Shown here: positions 1 through 7,621 of the stretch, one piece after another
Numbering within the stretch: the first letter of the stretch is position 1
Layout: every line of letters begins with the position of its first letter
Assembly: GCA_027312165.1 (NCBI GenBank)
Contig: DAICXN010000004.1
Location: 1-43,888 of the forward strand
Length of the DNA stretch: 43,888 bases
Direction: 5' to 3'
Source of the DNA: Candidatus Saccharimonadota bacterium
GTDB taxonomy: Bacteria > Patescibacteriota > Saccharimonadia > Saccharimonadales > Saccharimonadaceae
Translations under genes and position numbers: made by a program
Notes under the pieces: model-generated
Database searches by the model: none
The model's input: only the letters and a program-made list of their open reading frames with translations
What the model was told of the DNA's origin: nothing

Positions 1-223
1 TAGTCTTAGGCTCGTCAAAGCGGTACGAACCGAACCTTAGAGCCAACTTCTGACCAGTGTAGTCGTCGATTGGATTAATTTCTGAAAATATTTCGCTCAA
101 ACCGCCCTCGACGTAGTCACGCCAAGAGTCTTTCTGGTGAGCGATGAGATCTGGTAGCGGTAGGGTGTCGTTCCCTGACGTGAAAAACACGCGTCCGCCA
201 CTTGTGGTCTGTTTTTTTGCCAC
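1..223 (-). CDS. rpoB: RNA polymerase beta subunit, N-terminal fragment (runs off the window)
   Basis: Read on the minus strand from a GTG at 223-221. The GTG is preceded 11 nt upstream by GAGGAG (240-235). The first 74 residues are seen. After a short basic start (AKKQTTSGGRV) comes LPLPDLIAHQKDSWRDYVEGG, then SEIFSEINPIDDYTGQ and LRFGSYRFDEPK. This is the protrusion/lobe start typical of RpoB, where families show LPDLIEIQ..S, a P-I-E-D-(F/Y)-TG step and a YRF-x-EPK stretch. The catalytic parts lie outside the window. The GTG start and missing end hide it from simple ORF calling. The frame is open throughout and ends at the window edge. Confidence 0.88.
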   Translation of the reverse strand, partial: MAKKQTTSGGRVFFTSGNDTLPLPDLIAHQKDSWRDYVEGGLSEIFSEINPIDDYTGQKLALRFGSYRFDEPKT

Positions 224-362
224 AGGCGTATATACTCCTCGCATTGTTTTAGTGGTTGATAGATCGGCCGGAAGATCCCTAAGTGCATGACGTTATCTTG
301 CTTTTTGCCTAGGATATTTGCAAAATAACCCACTGCCATGACTACACTACTTCTCAAAATAC

Positions 363-391
363 ATTATGAGCGATATAGGAAATAAATGCAA
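363..391 (-). promoter_or_regulatory. Putative rpoB promoter
   Basis: On the minus strand, TTGCAT (391-386), a 17 bp spacer, then CATAAT (368-363). It points at rpoB and leaves an untranslated leader of about 130 nt, long for this window. The gap 224-456 holds no other convincing gene. Confidence 0.5.
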
Positions 392-456
392 GGGTTTTGC
401 CGGATATTACAGTATAAGCCTTCTCCTATTGACTATAGCTTGTTTTTCTGATATAA

Positions 457-1110
457 TTAAAGTATATTGGCGCCTCCGATATAGCGCCTAACTTCCTGGT
501 GAACCTCATCTACCGAATTACTCGCATCAATAGCGGCTATACCTCTTGCCTCCGCTATCTGCACATATGCCGCGTTGACCTTATCCTGGAAATCACTCCC
601 GCGTGATTCGAATGTGTCGGGATTTTCTAGCTCACCGCGCTTTGCGATTCTATGAGAACGAGTGTCGTGATCAAGCGTCAGCACCAGACTAAGATCTGGG
701 TTCATGTAGCGCGGATGAGTAAACAGCCTAGTCATGCGAATAATCTCTTCCTCATCAAGCCCTTCGCCCTTGCCTTGATATGCCAAGGTCGACAAATAAT
801 TGCGTGCTGATAACACTATCGCACCTCTAGCAAGCGCCGGCTCGATCTTCTCACGCCAAAGCTCTCGTCGTGCCGCACTAAACAGGGTGAGGTTGATCTC
901 TGGAGACCGTGCTAACGAACCATTCTTGATAACATTTCGTAGCTCATTGGCAATCGGCGTGGTCTTATCGGGATTGTCGCTGCCTGGCTCCTCAACCACC
1001 TGAACTAACTTGCCGCTGTCCCTTAGCCAAGCCGCCAACATCTCAACTTGAGTTGACTTACCGGTGCCGTCATTACCCTCAATCACAACATATTTGCCCG
1101 CTTCAGTCAC
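457..1110 (-). CDS. tmk: Thymidylate kinase (dTMP kinase)
   Basis: 217 aa. It phosphorylates dTMP to dTDP with ATP in the cytoplasm. The P-loop G12-NDGTGK-ST20 is intact. S101-ARNYLSTLAYQG follows at the place of the family's DR(Y/F) substrate motif. Here the usual Asp is Ala102, while Arg103 and the following Y..S..AYQG are kept. An Arg-rich lid follows (HRIAKRGELENPDTFESR). The GTG start (1110-1108) overlaps the dcd stop as GTGA, so the two genes are translationally coupled. With dcd and thyA it supplies dTTP precursors. Length is normal for the family (about 200-215 aa). The Asp-to-Ala change in the DR motif is the only oddity. Confidence 0.93.
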   Translation of the reverse strand: MTEAGKYVVIEGNDGTGKSTQVEMLAAWLRDSGKLVQVVEEPGSDNPDKTTPIANELRNVIKNGSLARSPEINLTLFSAARRELWREKIEPALARGAIVLSARNYLSTLAYQGKGEGLDEEEIIRMTRLFTHPRYMNPDLSLVLTLDHDTRSHRIAKRGELENPDTFESRGSDFQDKVNAAYVQIAEARGIAAIDASNSVDEVHQEVRRYIGGANIL

Positions 1111-1826
1111 TTCAGTCCCTCCGTCAGACCAGCAATAACTTGCGGCATCTTGCGGCTGTCCTTAAACGCTCGCGGCAACATCATCTCCGGTCGCCAACTG
1201 GCAATTAACTCTTCGAGGTTGTCGGTATGCTGGTACTTTCCGCTCATACCTGACCGACCATTTGAATAATCACCATCCACGGGCCCTGTTCGATGAAATA
1301 TAAGCTGCCCAATTCGTTCGCCAACTGGTAGGACTACAGACTCATGCTCATTTAAATTGAAAATTTCTAAAGTTATGCGGTTTATGTAGCCCGGATCGAT
1401 CCAACCGGCATCAAAACACACCGCAACGCCGTTTCGACCCCAGCTCGAGCGACTTTTCACCTCAGCCGCGCCACCATGTGCACGTATACCGATAAACTCA
1501 TGGGTGTGAGCCAAGATGCGCTCACCTGGCTTTAATACGATAATAGGATGGTCTGGCGGGATATTCTTAAATGTCTTAAAGCCGTATCGATCACACCACT
1601 GCTGATGCGGCATTGCCTCGAGAGGCCCCTTGAAATAACGCGCCACATCCTCCTCGTCAAATGGATTATAGACGCGAGAGCGCTCATCGTACTCTTGCTT
1701 GTAAAAATAATGTCCCAGCGTGAAATCAACGCTTGCTTCTGAAATATTACGCTCATCAAGTGGCGTACAGACTATCGTTCCGTCTGCGATCGCTTGTTTG
1801 ATCTCCACGTTTGAATACACACTCAT
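1107..1826 (-). CDS. dcd: dCTP deaminase / dUTPase-like (DCD family)
   Basis: 239 aa, trimeric dUTPase-fold enzyme acting on dCTP to give dUTP, or dUMP if bifunctional. Diagnostic stretches: KSRSSWGRNG (about residues 123-132), DAGWIDPGY (about 138-146) and RITLEIFNLN (about 149-158). The Glu of the last is the family's catalytic residue. A GKYQ element lies near residue 197. It is longer than E. coli Dcd (193 aa), with an extra segment between residues 45 and 95. A Shine-Dalgarno GGGAGA sits upstream of the ATG at 1826. The gene is first in a two-gene operon with tmk. Whether it only deaminates or also hydrolyses the triphosphate cannot be told from sequence. Confidence 0.88.
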   Translation of the reverse strand: MSVYSNVEIKQAIADGTIVCTPLDERNISEASVDFTLGHYFYKQEYDERSRVYNPFDEEDVARYFKGPLEAMPHQQWCDRYGFKTFKNIPPDHPIIVLKPGERILAHTHEFIGIRAHGGAAEVKSRSSWGRNGVAVCFDAGWIDPGYINRITLEIFNLNEHESVVLPVGERIGQLIFHRTGPVDGDYSNGRSGMSGKYQHTDNLEELIASWRPEMMLPRAFKDSRKMPQVIAGLTEGLK

Positions 1827-1873
1827 TAAACAAGTCTCCCTTGTCCTTAAAATCTCTCCCTTAGAGTGATTTC

Positions 1874-1882
1874 ATTGTAGCA
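1874..1882 (-). promoter_or_regulatory. dcd-tmk promoter (extended -10)
   Basis: Minus strand TGC-TACAAT, an extended -10 about 47 nt before the dcd ATG. The -35 is weak. It lies back to back with the -10 of the plus-strand gene at 1898, so this 30 bp region fires both ways. Confidence 0.45.
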
Positions 1883-1885
1883 TGT

Positions 1886-1891
1886 TAAAAT
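1886..1891 (+). promoter_or_regulatory. Leaderless -10 for the 1898 gene
   Basis: TAAAAT ends 6 nt before ATG 1898 and there is no Shine-Dalgarno. The transcript should start at or within a base of the ATG. Confidence 0.45.
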
Positions 1892-1897
1892 CTAGTT

Positions 1898-2122
1898 ATG
1901 AAAAAAGCCTCCCCCCGATCGATAATCATGGACTATGATCAGTTTGTCTCACAAGGTAGTCAGCCCATAGAAGGCAACGAGACTATAGTTATTGCCGACG
2001 AGCCGACCGGGGTACCCGGCGTACTAACCGTGATGGATATGCCAAGCGCCCTCGCCCTGGCACGATACGAAATTGAGGTTAGAGAAAAAGCCCCAGCGGA
2101 CAGCCAAACGACTACTGAGTAG
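1898..2122 (+). CDS. Small hypothetical protein
   Basis: 74 aa, not recognised. Soluble and acidic toward the C-terminus, with no membrane segment or signal peptide. The centre (ETIVIADEPTG, LTVMDMPSALALARYEIEV) looks like a small alpha/beta unit. It is transcribed away from dcd and converges on thyA. A -10 sits 6 nt before the ATG, which supports a leaderless start and that the gene is real. No function is proposed. Confidence 0.55.
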   Translation: MKKASPRSIIMDYDQFVSQGSQPIEGNETIVIADEPTGVPGVLTVMDMPSALALARYEIEVREKAPADSQTTTE

Positions 2123-2143
2123 CCTTTTTGGCATGTCCGCCGG

Positions 2144-2160
2144 GGCAAGGTTAGCTTGCC
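2144..2160. other. Short inverted repeat between convergent genes
   Basis: GGCAAG, 5 nt, CTTGCC, between the ends of the 1898 gene and thyA. No T-run follows on either strand, so it is a poor intrinsic terminator. Confidence 0.3.
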
Positions 2161-2976
2161 TCACACAGCGATTGGAGCCTTGATGGCGGGATATGGATCG
2201 TAGCCTTCGATTTCAATATCAGAAAGCTCGAACTTGTCGATATCGCGTACCTCGGGGTTGAGTCGCAGCCTTGGTAGAGCTCGAGGCTGCCGAGACAACT
2301 GCTCACTCACCTGGTTGAAGTGATTGAAATAGATGTGAGCATCGCCCAGAGAGTGGATAAACTCACCCACCTCCAAGTCACACACCTGGGCAACCAGATG
2401 CGTAAGCAGGGCGTAGCTAGCGATGTTGAACGGCACGCCAAGGAAGACGTCAGCCGACCTCTGATACATCTGACAGCTCAAAACTCCACGCCCGCCCTCT
2501 TCAGCAGCAGGCCTGACATAGAACTGAAACATCGCATGACAAGGCGGCAAAGCCATCTTGTCGACCTCAGCGGGATTCCAAGCGGTAACCATGTGCCTAC
2601 GAGAGTCAGGGTCTCTCTTGATAGACTCAATCACCCGAGTGATTTGATCGATTGACTCCCCGTCTGGAGTTGGCCAAGATCGCCACTGCGAACCATATAC
2701 AGGTCCGAGATCGCCGTCTTCATCGGCCCACTCATCCCAGATTGTTATCTGGTTGTCGTTAAGCCACTTGATGTTTGTATCACCTTTCAGGAACCACAGC
2801 AGCTCGCCAAAGACGCTCCGCGTGTGCACCTTCTTGGTGGTGAGTAGCGGAAAGCCCTCTCGGAGATCAAATCGCATTTGATAACCAAAAACGCTCCGCG
2901 TGCCTGTGCCCGTTCGATCTGACTTATTCACCCCCTTTTGGACAATGTATTCCAACAAATCCAAATACTGCTTCAT
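2161..2976 (-). CDS. thyA: Thymidylate synthase (ThyA type)
   Basis: 271 aa; E. coli ThyA is 264. It methylates dUMP to dTMP using methylene-tetrahydrofolate. The nucleophile is Cys146 in [12 protein letters not shown]. The N-terminal R-T-G-T-G-T-R phosphate-binding loop (21-27), the GPVYGSQWR segment (91-99) and the [12 protein letters not shown] stretch are all present. An AGAAGGG Shine-Dalgarno precedes ATG 2976. The 5' leader contains a possible 12-codon reading frame and a 12 bp palindrome (2992-3042). The gene lies downstream of clpP. dcd-tmk, the adjoining dTTP steps, is about 340 bp away. Confidence 0.95.
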   Translation of the reverse strand: MKQYLDLLEYIVQKGVNKSDRTGTGTRSVFGYQMRFDLREGFPLLTTKKVHTRSVFGELLWFLKGDTNIKWLNDNQITIWDEWADEDGDLGPVYGSQWRSWPTPDGESIDQITRVIESIKRDPDSRRHMVTAWNPAEVDKMALPPCHAMFQFYVRPAAEEGGRGVLSCQMYQRSADVFLGVPFNIASYALLTHLVAQVCDLEVGEFIHSLGDAHIYFNHFNQVSEQLSRQPRALPRLRLNPEVRDIDKFELSDIEIEGYDPYPAIKAPIAV

Positions 2977-2991
2977 AGCAGCACCCTTCTG

Positions 2992-3030
2992 CTAGATTGC
3001 AAGGCAAACTATTAATGTTCGCCCACCCAT
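2992..3030 (-). CDS. Possible 12-aa leaderless upstream ORF in the thyA leader
   Basis: A TATAAT (3042-3037) is followed by 6 nt and an ATG (3030-3028). This opens MGGRTLIVCLAI then TAG (2994-2992). The stop lies just before the thyA Shine-Dalgarno. The spacing equals that of the leaderless genes in this window, which is the only evidence for translation. It could equally be the plain 5' leader of thyA. A 12 bp perfect palindrome (3024-3035) spans its start codon. Confidence 0.3.
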   Translation of the reverse strand: MGGRTLIVCLAI

Positions 3031-3042
3031 GGGTGAATTATA
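3024..3042 (-). promoter_or_regulatory. thyA -10 with adjoining 12 bp palindrome
   Basis: -10 TATAAT (3042-3037), then the perfect palindrome CACCCATGGGTG (3024-3035) exactly at the expected transcription start. No good -35 is visible. The palindrome could be an operator or simply chance. Confidence 0.35.
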
Positions 3043-3044
3043 CC

Positions 3045-3644
3045 CTATTTGATTTTCGTTAGCACCTGATCGACTAGGCCGTACTTCTTTGCCTCATCAG
3101 CCGCCATCCAGTAATCCCTCTCCATGTCGGCTTTTACCTTGGCCAACTTTTGACCGGTGTTCTTTGCCAAGATTTTTGCAAGCAACTCTTTGACCTCCAA
3201 ACTCTCCTTGAGGTCAATCTCCATATCTGTCACCTTGCCTCTTGTGCCGCTTGATGGCTGATGAATCATAACTTTAGCGTGCGGCAAGACGTGTCGCTTA
3301 CCTTTAGCGCCGCTTGAAAGCAAAAAGGCACCCATGCTAGCCTGCAACCCAATACCGTAGGTTGCGACATCCGGAGCAATAAAGTTCATCGTGTCATAAA
3401 TTGCCAAGCCGTCATACACACTGCCGCCAGGGCTGTTAATGTAAAGCGAGATATCTTTCTCGGGATCCTCATAGGCTAAGTGAAGCATTTGAGCGACAAT
3501 AATATTTGCAGTGTGCTCATTGACCTGCTCTCCGAGGAAAATTATCCTCTCCTTGAGCAAGCGCGAGTAGATGTCGTAGGCTCTTTCACCATCGTGCGAC
3601 CTCTCTATAACCGTTGGGACTAAGTATGAGCTAGGTTTTGTCAT
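3045..3644 (-). CDS. clpP: ATP-dependent Clp protease proteolytic subunit
   Basis: 199 aa serine protease that forms the barrel partnered by ClpC/ClpX. The catalytic triad is Ser103 (in [12 protein letters not shown]), His128 (in VMIHQPSSG) and Asp177 (in ERDYWM). The oligomer and active-site strands [11 protein letters not shown] (70-79) are intact. A -10 TAATAT ends 6 nt before the ATG with no Shine-Dalgarno, so the mRNA should be leaderless. A CIRCE operator covers the -35. The gene lies downstream of tig, the chaperone gene, as in many bacteria, but has its own promoter. Confidence 0.96.
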   Translation of the reverse strand: MTKPSSYLVPTVIERSHDGERAYDIYSRLLKERIIFLGEQVNEHTANIIVAQMLHLAYEDPEKDISLYINSPGGSVYDGLAIYDTMNFIAPDVATYGIGLQASMGAFLLSSGAKGKRHVLPHAKVMIHQPSSGTRGKVTDMEIDLKESLEVKELLAKILAKNTGQKLAKVKADMERDYWMAADEAKKYGLVDQVLTKIK

Positions 3645-3650
3645 AAACTA

Positions 3651-3679
3651 ATATTAACAAAAACTAGCACTCTTTGCAA
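3651..3679 (-). promoter_or_regulatory. clpP promoter (leaderless)
   Basis: Minus strand TTGCAA (3679-3674), 17 bp, TAATAT (3656-3651), then 6 nt to the clpP ATG. A TG one base before the -10 adds an extended element. The -35 lies in the spacer of the CIRCE element. Confidence 0.7.
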
Positions 3680-3690
3680 TTGAGTGCTAG
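3664..3690. promoter_or_regulatory. CIRCE operator (HrcA binding site) for clpP
   Basis: CTAGCACTC, 9 nt, GAGTGCTAG: 9 bp arms, perfect, with a 9 nt spacer. The established CIRCE consensus is TTAGCACTC-N9-GAGTGCTAA. Only the outermost arm base differs on each side, and symmetrically. It overlaps the clpP -35 and spacer, the right place for repression. It may also serve as a weak terminator for tig. Confidence 0.85.
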
Positions 3691-3709
3691 TTTGCTTGAT
3701 TTTAACTAC

Positions 3710-4996
3710 TTATTTCGAGTTTAATTCGACTAGTTTCGCAACCGTCTTGTCGCTAATCATGCGATTTGCAATATCACGATGGACGTTCGGATCGTTAAAC
3801 TGCTCGGCCGTTTTTGCATCTTTGCCGTACTGGGACTTAAATGCATCAATTTGTGACGAAAGCTCCTCGCGCGAAACATCGACATTAAGCTCTCGTGAGA
3901 GTTCAGCTAGAACCAGTCCAGCCTTAACTCTCTTTTCGGCAGCAGGCCTGACCTCTTTAGCAAGCCAATCGTCTCTGTCCTTGAACTTTTGGGCTTCAAG
4001 GTATGACTCTAGAGACATACCTCGATATGACAGATTCTGCGTCATATCCTGCTCAATTGAGCGGATCTGATCTTCAACCAGCATTTCCGGCAGTGCAACC
4101 TTGCTTGCATCAGCCAGTTCGCCGACCAGTGCGTCCTTTAGCTTTTCGTCAGCTTCTCGCTCTTTTTGAGAGGTGATCTCTCGCTTAATATCATCTTTTA
4201 GTTCGTCAACTGAAGTGAATGGGCCGCACTTAGCTGCGAACTCGTCGTCCACGTCAGGCAGACTGACTTCAAAGACAGTTCGGAGCTTGACGTCAAAAGT
4301 AACTTTTTGACCAGCCAAATCTTTGGCGTGATAATCCTTTGGAAACTCAAGATCTAACGTAAACTCTTCGCCAGCCTTATGGCCAACGACACCCTCTTCA
4401 AATCCCGGTATAAACTGGCCATCGCCAAGCTTTAGCGAATATCCCTCTGATGCACCGCCCTCAAATGCGACTCCGTCTTTTTTGCCAACAAAATCAATCA
4501 CCACCTCATCACCATTTTTGGCGGCTCTTTCGACCTCTTTTTTGGTAGCGAAGTTCTCGCGCATGCGATCGATTATAGTATCGACTTCATCATCCGCCAC
4601 GACCACTTTATCGCGCTTTGACTTTAGCTTTTTATAGTCTCCGAGCTTTACTTCAGGAACAATCTCAGACTCAGCCGTGAACTCAAGTTCCTGACCTGGT
4701 ACAAACTTTTTCACTTCAACTTCAGGTCGTTCAATGGCCTGGATATTTTCGTTCATAAATGCCTCGGCCACGGCCTTTGACAGGGCGTTGTCTAGTGTGT
4801 GCTCCTGTAGAGCAGCTGGATCAACGTGTTTTTGTGCAACGCCTAGCGGCACTCTTCCTTTTCTAAAGCCAGGAACTTTAATGTCTCGTGATAATTTTCT
4901 TAACGCCACCTGCTCGGCAACTTCAAGCTCAGCACCCCCAAGAGCAATGGTTAGTTTCACCCTTGTGTCTGATAAATGTTGTACGGTCGTATTCAT
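3710..4996 (-). CDS. tig: Trigger factor, ribosome-associated chaperone/PPIase
   Basis: 428 aa, about the E. coli length (432). The N-terminal ribosome-docking signature is G43-FRKGRVP-50. The FKBP-like prolyl isomerase domain follows at roughly 155-245 (EVVIDFVGKKDGVAFEGG, GFEEGVVGHKAGEE). A long helical substrate-binding C-terminal domain ends the protein. The start ATG 4996 lies 8 nt after a TATAAT with an extended TG, so the transcript is nearly leaderless. The gene is upstream of clpP on the same strand. Confidence 0.95.
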   Translation of the reverse strand: MNTTVQHLSDTRVKLTIALGGAELEVAEQVALRKLSRDIKVPGFRKGRVPLGVAQKHVDPAALQEHTLDNALSKAVAEAFMNENIQAIERPEVEVKKFVPGQELEFTAESEIVPEVKLGDYKKLKSKRDKVVVADDEVDTIIDRMRENFATKKEVERAAKNGDEVVIDFVGKKDGVAFEGGASEGYSLKLGDGQFIPGFEEGVVGHKAGEEFTLDLEFPKDYHAKDLAGQKVTFDVKLRTVFEVSLPDVDDEFAAKCGPFTSVDELKDDIKREITSQKEREADEKLKDALVGELADASKVALPEMLVEDQIRSIEQDMTQNLSYRGMSLESYLEAQKFKDRDDWLAKEVRPAAEKRVKAGLVLAELSRELNVDVSREELSSQIDAFKSQYGKDAKTAEQFNDPNVHRDIANRMISDKTVAKLVELNSK

Positions 4997-5004
4997 GGTT
5001 ATTA

Positions 5005-5010
5005 ATTATA
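5005..5010 (-). promoter_or_regulatory. tig -10 element (extended TG-N-TATAAT)
   Basis: Minus strand TGT-TATAAT, 8 nt before the tig ATG. The -35 region is TGGAAA at 17 bp, a partial match. No Shine-Dalgarno is seen. Confidence 0.55.
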
Positions 5011-5064
5011 ACAGATACGAGCCGCCCTTTCCAGTGAGCCACGTCAGGTAACAATAGCCAGATG

Positions 5065-5628
5065 TTAGGCCGGGTGCGGAGGACCTTCGATCCTCACGAT
5101 ACATTGGGTCTTTCCAGCTCCACCGATATTGCCGTTGGTGTAGCCAGTTGAAGAAAAACCAGTAATACTAGCATTAGTGATGCGGCTGAGACCGCATTGC
5201 TGATTTACCCCCTGAAGAAAATACTGCATATATAAAGGACCAGCAGTGGCAGAGCCCCAATATGTGAGTGTTACGCCATAGTTACTATCACCGAACGTAG
5301 GAACAGAACGGGGCGGCTGACCTATCGATCCGATACTTGATTCAAATGTGGCATTCTGAGTAACCGAACCGTTAGATGACACGTGGCAACCAGTAGCCGT
5401 AGTCACACAAGCAAGCATCGTCCCTGGGCCTGGTAGCGGGTACTTGCCCTCAAGCGCTACATATGCCTCAGTAAGCTTCTTAGTTTGTGCAGCGGCATCA
5501 ATAATAGCCGTATTATTAGCTTTTTGCGATACGTTATTAAAAGCAACGACAGAGATTGCGGCTAGTATACCAATCACTACAATCACTATCAGCAGCTCCA
5601 CTATCGTGAAACCATAAGCTCTTTTCAT
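5065..5628 (-). CDS. Type IV pilin-like protein (class III signal, N-methylation motif)
   Basis: 187 aa from the ATG at 5628. The start has a 6-residue basic leader MKRAYG, then F-TIVELLIVIVVIGILAAISVVAF. This is the prepilin peptidase site (G|F, Glu at +5) and the hydrophobic stalk helix of a type IV pilin. The soluble head holds four Cys (LAC, GCH, QQCG, TQC), likely two disulfides. A longer frame starting at a TTG (5670) is less likely: a TTGCAA-17-TAAACT promoter lies inside that extension and ends 7 nt before ATG 5628. It stands alone. The assembly ATPase fragment is at 43724. It could be a major pilin, a minor pilin or a competence pseudopilin. Confidence 0.82.
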   Translation of the reverse strand: MKRAYGFTIVELLIVIVVIGILAAISVVAFNNVSQKANNTAIIDAAAQTKKLTEAYVALEGKYPLPGPGTMLACVTTATGCHVSSNGSVTQNATFESSIGSIGQPPRSVPTFGDSNYGVTLTYWGSATAGPLYMQYFLQGVNQQCGLSRITNASITGFSSTGYTNGNIGGAGKTQCIVRIEGPPHPA

Positions 5629-5635
5629 GCCTCTA

Positions 5636-5664
5636 AGTTTATCCCCCAGAGAGATTTTTTGCAA
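5636..5664 (-). promoter_or_regulatory. Leaderless promoter of the 5065 pilin
   Basis: Minus strand TTGCAA (5664-5659), 17 bp, TAAACT (5641-5636), then 7 nt to the ATG. Confidence 0.6.
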
Positions 5665-5687
5665 CCGCAAGGAGATCTGAAACTTCC

Positions 5688-7022
5688 CTACACCTCAAAC
5701 ACGGCGTCGTCGTCACCATCGTAGCGGCGATCTCGAACGACCGTTACCATGCGCACCGCATCCATCTTTTCTTCGCTTGAGTCAACCAGATTTCTAACCG
5801 TATAAACTCCGCTAGAAAGCTCGTCTTCACCTACAAAGGCCACGAACGGAATCTGCTTCTTTAGGGCGGTCTTTATCTGCTTGTCGAGCTTACGACCGGT
5901 GATATCAAGCTCAACTCTTACGCCCTCGGAACGCAGCTTTCGAGCCAATGCATCTGCTCCATCGACCACCGACTCATCGACGACAGCAACATAAACATCA
6001 GTATGTGAGGCAAATCGAGGCAGTAGCTTATGCACTTCTAGAAATTGCTGCATAGTTGTAGCCCCGAGACCCACGCCAACTGTCGCTACAGGCTCGACTC
6101 CGAATAGCCCGACCAGCCCATCATAGCGACCACCGCCGAACAGAGCTCGGTTATTCTCAGGTGAAGTATCAAAAAACTCAAACACCGTTCCAGTATAGTA
6201 GTCAAGTCCGCGCATAAGCGTCACGTCAAATACCACGTTATTAATTCCTTTTTTCTTTAGACTCTGCATGACTTGGCGCATCTCGACCACGCTTGGCAGA
6301 TTAGCCAGACCTGGAGGGAGTGCCTCGAGAGTACTGATACTGATCAGATCCGCAAGCTTGGGCAGCCCCTTCTCGGCGTCAGCCCCAAATATACTAATAG
6401 CTTGGCGCTTAAATTCCTCAACTGGCAATTTATCTTTCTTGTCCAATAGCTTAGTCATCATGGTTGCGCCAATAAAATCTAGACCTAAAAACTCAGACAT
6501 CAATTGGTTGATCAGCTGTCGATTATTGACCCGGATCTTAAACATGTCTTCAGTCGCACCAAACCCCATGACACAGGCATAAGAAAGCTCAATAATCTCT
6601 GCGTCGGCCATCGCACCCTCTACTCCGAACAGGTCAGCATTTAGCTGCCAAAACTCTCGCTCGCGTCCTCGCTGCGGTCGCTCGTAACGCATAAAGTTGG
6701 CTATAGAATAAAGCCTTGATGGCATCGGCATCTCCTGACGACGGGCTGCCACCATTCGTGACACGCTAGGCGTCATCTCCGGCCGAATGGCCACCATACG
6801 CTCGCCGCGATCTTGAAATGCGTAGGTTTGCTCGCCAGCCAGCTCTTGACCAGACTTGGCGGTGTAAATTTCAAGCGGCTCAATTAACGGCGCACCGTAC
6901 TCTTCGTAACCAAACCCTTCAGCGGCTTCACGCCATACCTTAAAAATATAGTTCTGCAGACGCTTATCCTCAGGATAGTAGTCTCGGGTACCTTTATAGC
7001 TCTGGGTTGATAAATTACTCAT
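5688..7022 (-). CDS. hisS: Histidyl-tRNA synthetase
   Basis: 444 aa class II synthetase that charges tRNA-His. The N-terminal YKGTRDYYPEDKRLQNYI is the HisRS start and motif 1. FMRYERPQRGREREFWQLNADLFG is motif 2 with the His-binding region. MRGLDYYTGTVFEF and ALFGGGRYDGLVGLFG are the HisA/motif 3 region. A C-terminal anticodon-binding alpha/beta domain follows (about 350-430, DVYVAVVDES to VRNLVDSSEEKM). The ATG at 7022 lacks a strong Shine-Dalgarno. Two promoters lie just upstream. Length is typical for the bacterial enzyme. Confidence 0.95.
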   Translation of the reverse strand: MSNLSTQSYKGTRDYYPEDKRLQNYIFKVWREAAEGFGYEEYGAPLIEPLEIYTAKSGQELAGEQTYAFQDRGERMVAIRPEMTPSVSRMVAARRQEMPMPSRLYSIANFMRYERPQRGREREFWQLNADLFGVEGAMADAEIIELSYACVMGFGATEDMFKIRVNNRQLINQLMSEFLGLDFIGATMMTKLLDKKDKLPVEEFKRQAISIFGADAEKGLPKLADLISISTLEALPPGLANLPSVVEMRQVMQSLKKKGINNVVFDVTLMRGLDYYTGTVFEFFDTSPENNRALFGGGRYDGLVGLFGVEPVATVGVGLGATTMQQFLEVHKLLPRFASHTDVYVAVVDESVVDGADALARKLRSEGVRVELDITGRKLDKQIKTALKKQIPFVAFVGEDELSSGVYTVRNLVDSSEEKMDAVRMVTVVRDRRYDGDDDAVFEV

Positions 7023-7032
7023 AATTGTCTCT

Positions 7033-7102
7033 ATTGTGTCATTTTTTGAACATCTGTGTCAATCTATACTTTAATTATACCACATTTTGTGATTTTTTAC
7101 AA
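7033..7102 (-). promoter_or_regulatory. Tandem hisS promoters
   Basis: Distal: TTGTAA (7102-7097), 17 bp, TATAAT (7079-7074). The TAA stop of the upstream methyltransferase forms part of this -35. Proximal: TTGACA (7062-7057), 18 bp, CACAAT (7038-7033), ending 10 nt before the ATG. Confidence 0.55.
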
Positions 7103-7621
7103 CACGTGTCGCTGCAGCCACGCATACAATACGACGGCAGCGGCCGCTCCGACATTGATTGACCGAGTCGAACCAAACTGTTCAATAGCCACAATACTAG
7201 ATGCACTCTTGGCCAGCTCCTCTGATATGCCTGGGCCCTCTTGCCCAAAGACCAATACTGCATTTTTGGGCAGGACGCTAACGCCAAGCGGAGTAGAGCC
7301 AGCGACATTGTCTACGGCAATTATTTCGCGAGACTGCTGCTGCATTTCACCTACAAATTCTCGGACGCTATCAACGTAGTGAACATGCAGATACTTATCG
7401 GTTGCCATCGCGCCGCGCTTGTTCCACTGGCGTCGGCCAATTACGTAAACATGTCTGACCCCAAATGCATTTGCACTTCTGACAATTGAACCCATATTAA
7501 AGTCTCTCTGGGTGTTTTCTAGAGCGATAACTAGTCCGTGACCGCTCTCATCTAAGCGAGCAACGATCTCCTCTTCGGAGATATTCTTAAATTCGTCAAT
7601 TACGTTTCTCGAGTCATCCAT
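7097..7621 (-). CDS. SpoU/TrmH-family RNA 2'-O-methyltransferase
   Basis: 174 aa SPOUT-fold enzyme using S-adenosylmethionine to methylate a ribose 2'-OH. The three SpoU motifs are visible: N-x-GSIVRSA in FNMGSIVRSANAFG (motif 1), VFGQEGPGIS (motif 2) and IEQFGSTRSINVGAAAAVVLYAW (motif 3). It is a bare catalytic domain with no N-terminal L30e-like substrate domain. That fits TrmL/TrmH-size enzymes acting on tRNA better than 23S rRNA enzymes, but the target is not assignable. It overlaps the end of the upstream membrane-protein gene by 8 nt, so the two are translated from one message. Confidence 0.87.
   Translation of the reverse strand: MDDSRNVIDEFKNISEEEIVARLDESGHGLVIALENTQRDFNMGSIVRSANAFGVRHVYVIGRRQWNKRGAMATDKYLHVHYVDSVREFVGEMQQQSREIIAVDNVAGSTPLGVSVLPKNAVLVFGQEGPGISEELAKSASSIVAIEQFGSTRSINVGAAAAVVLYAWLQRHVL

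Noticed and set aside
97-357. 86-residue frame on the minus strand over the rpoB start
   Set aside because: It overlaps rpoB in another frame. The rpoB frame matches the family and has a Shine-Dalgarno; this one has neither.
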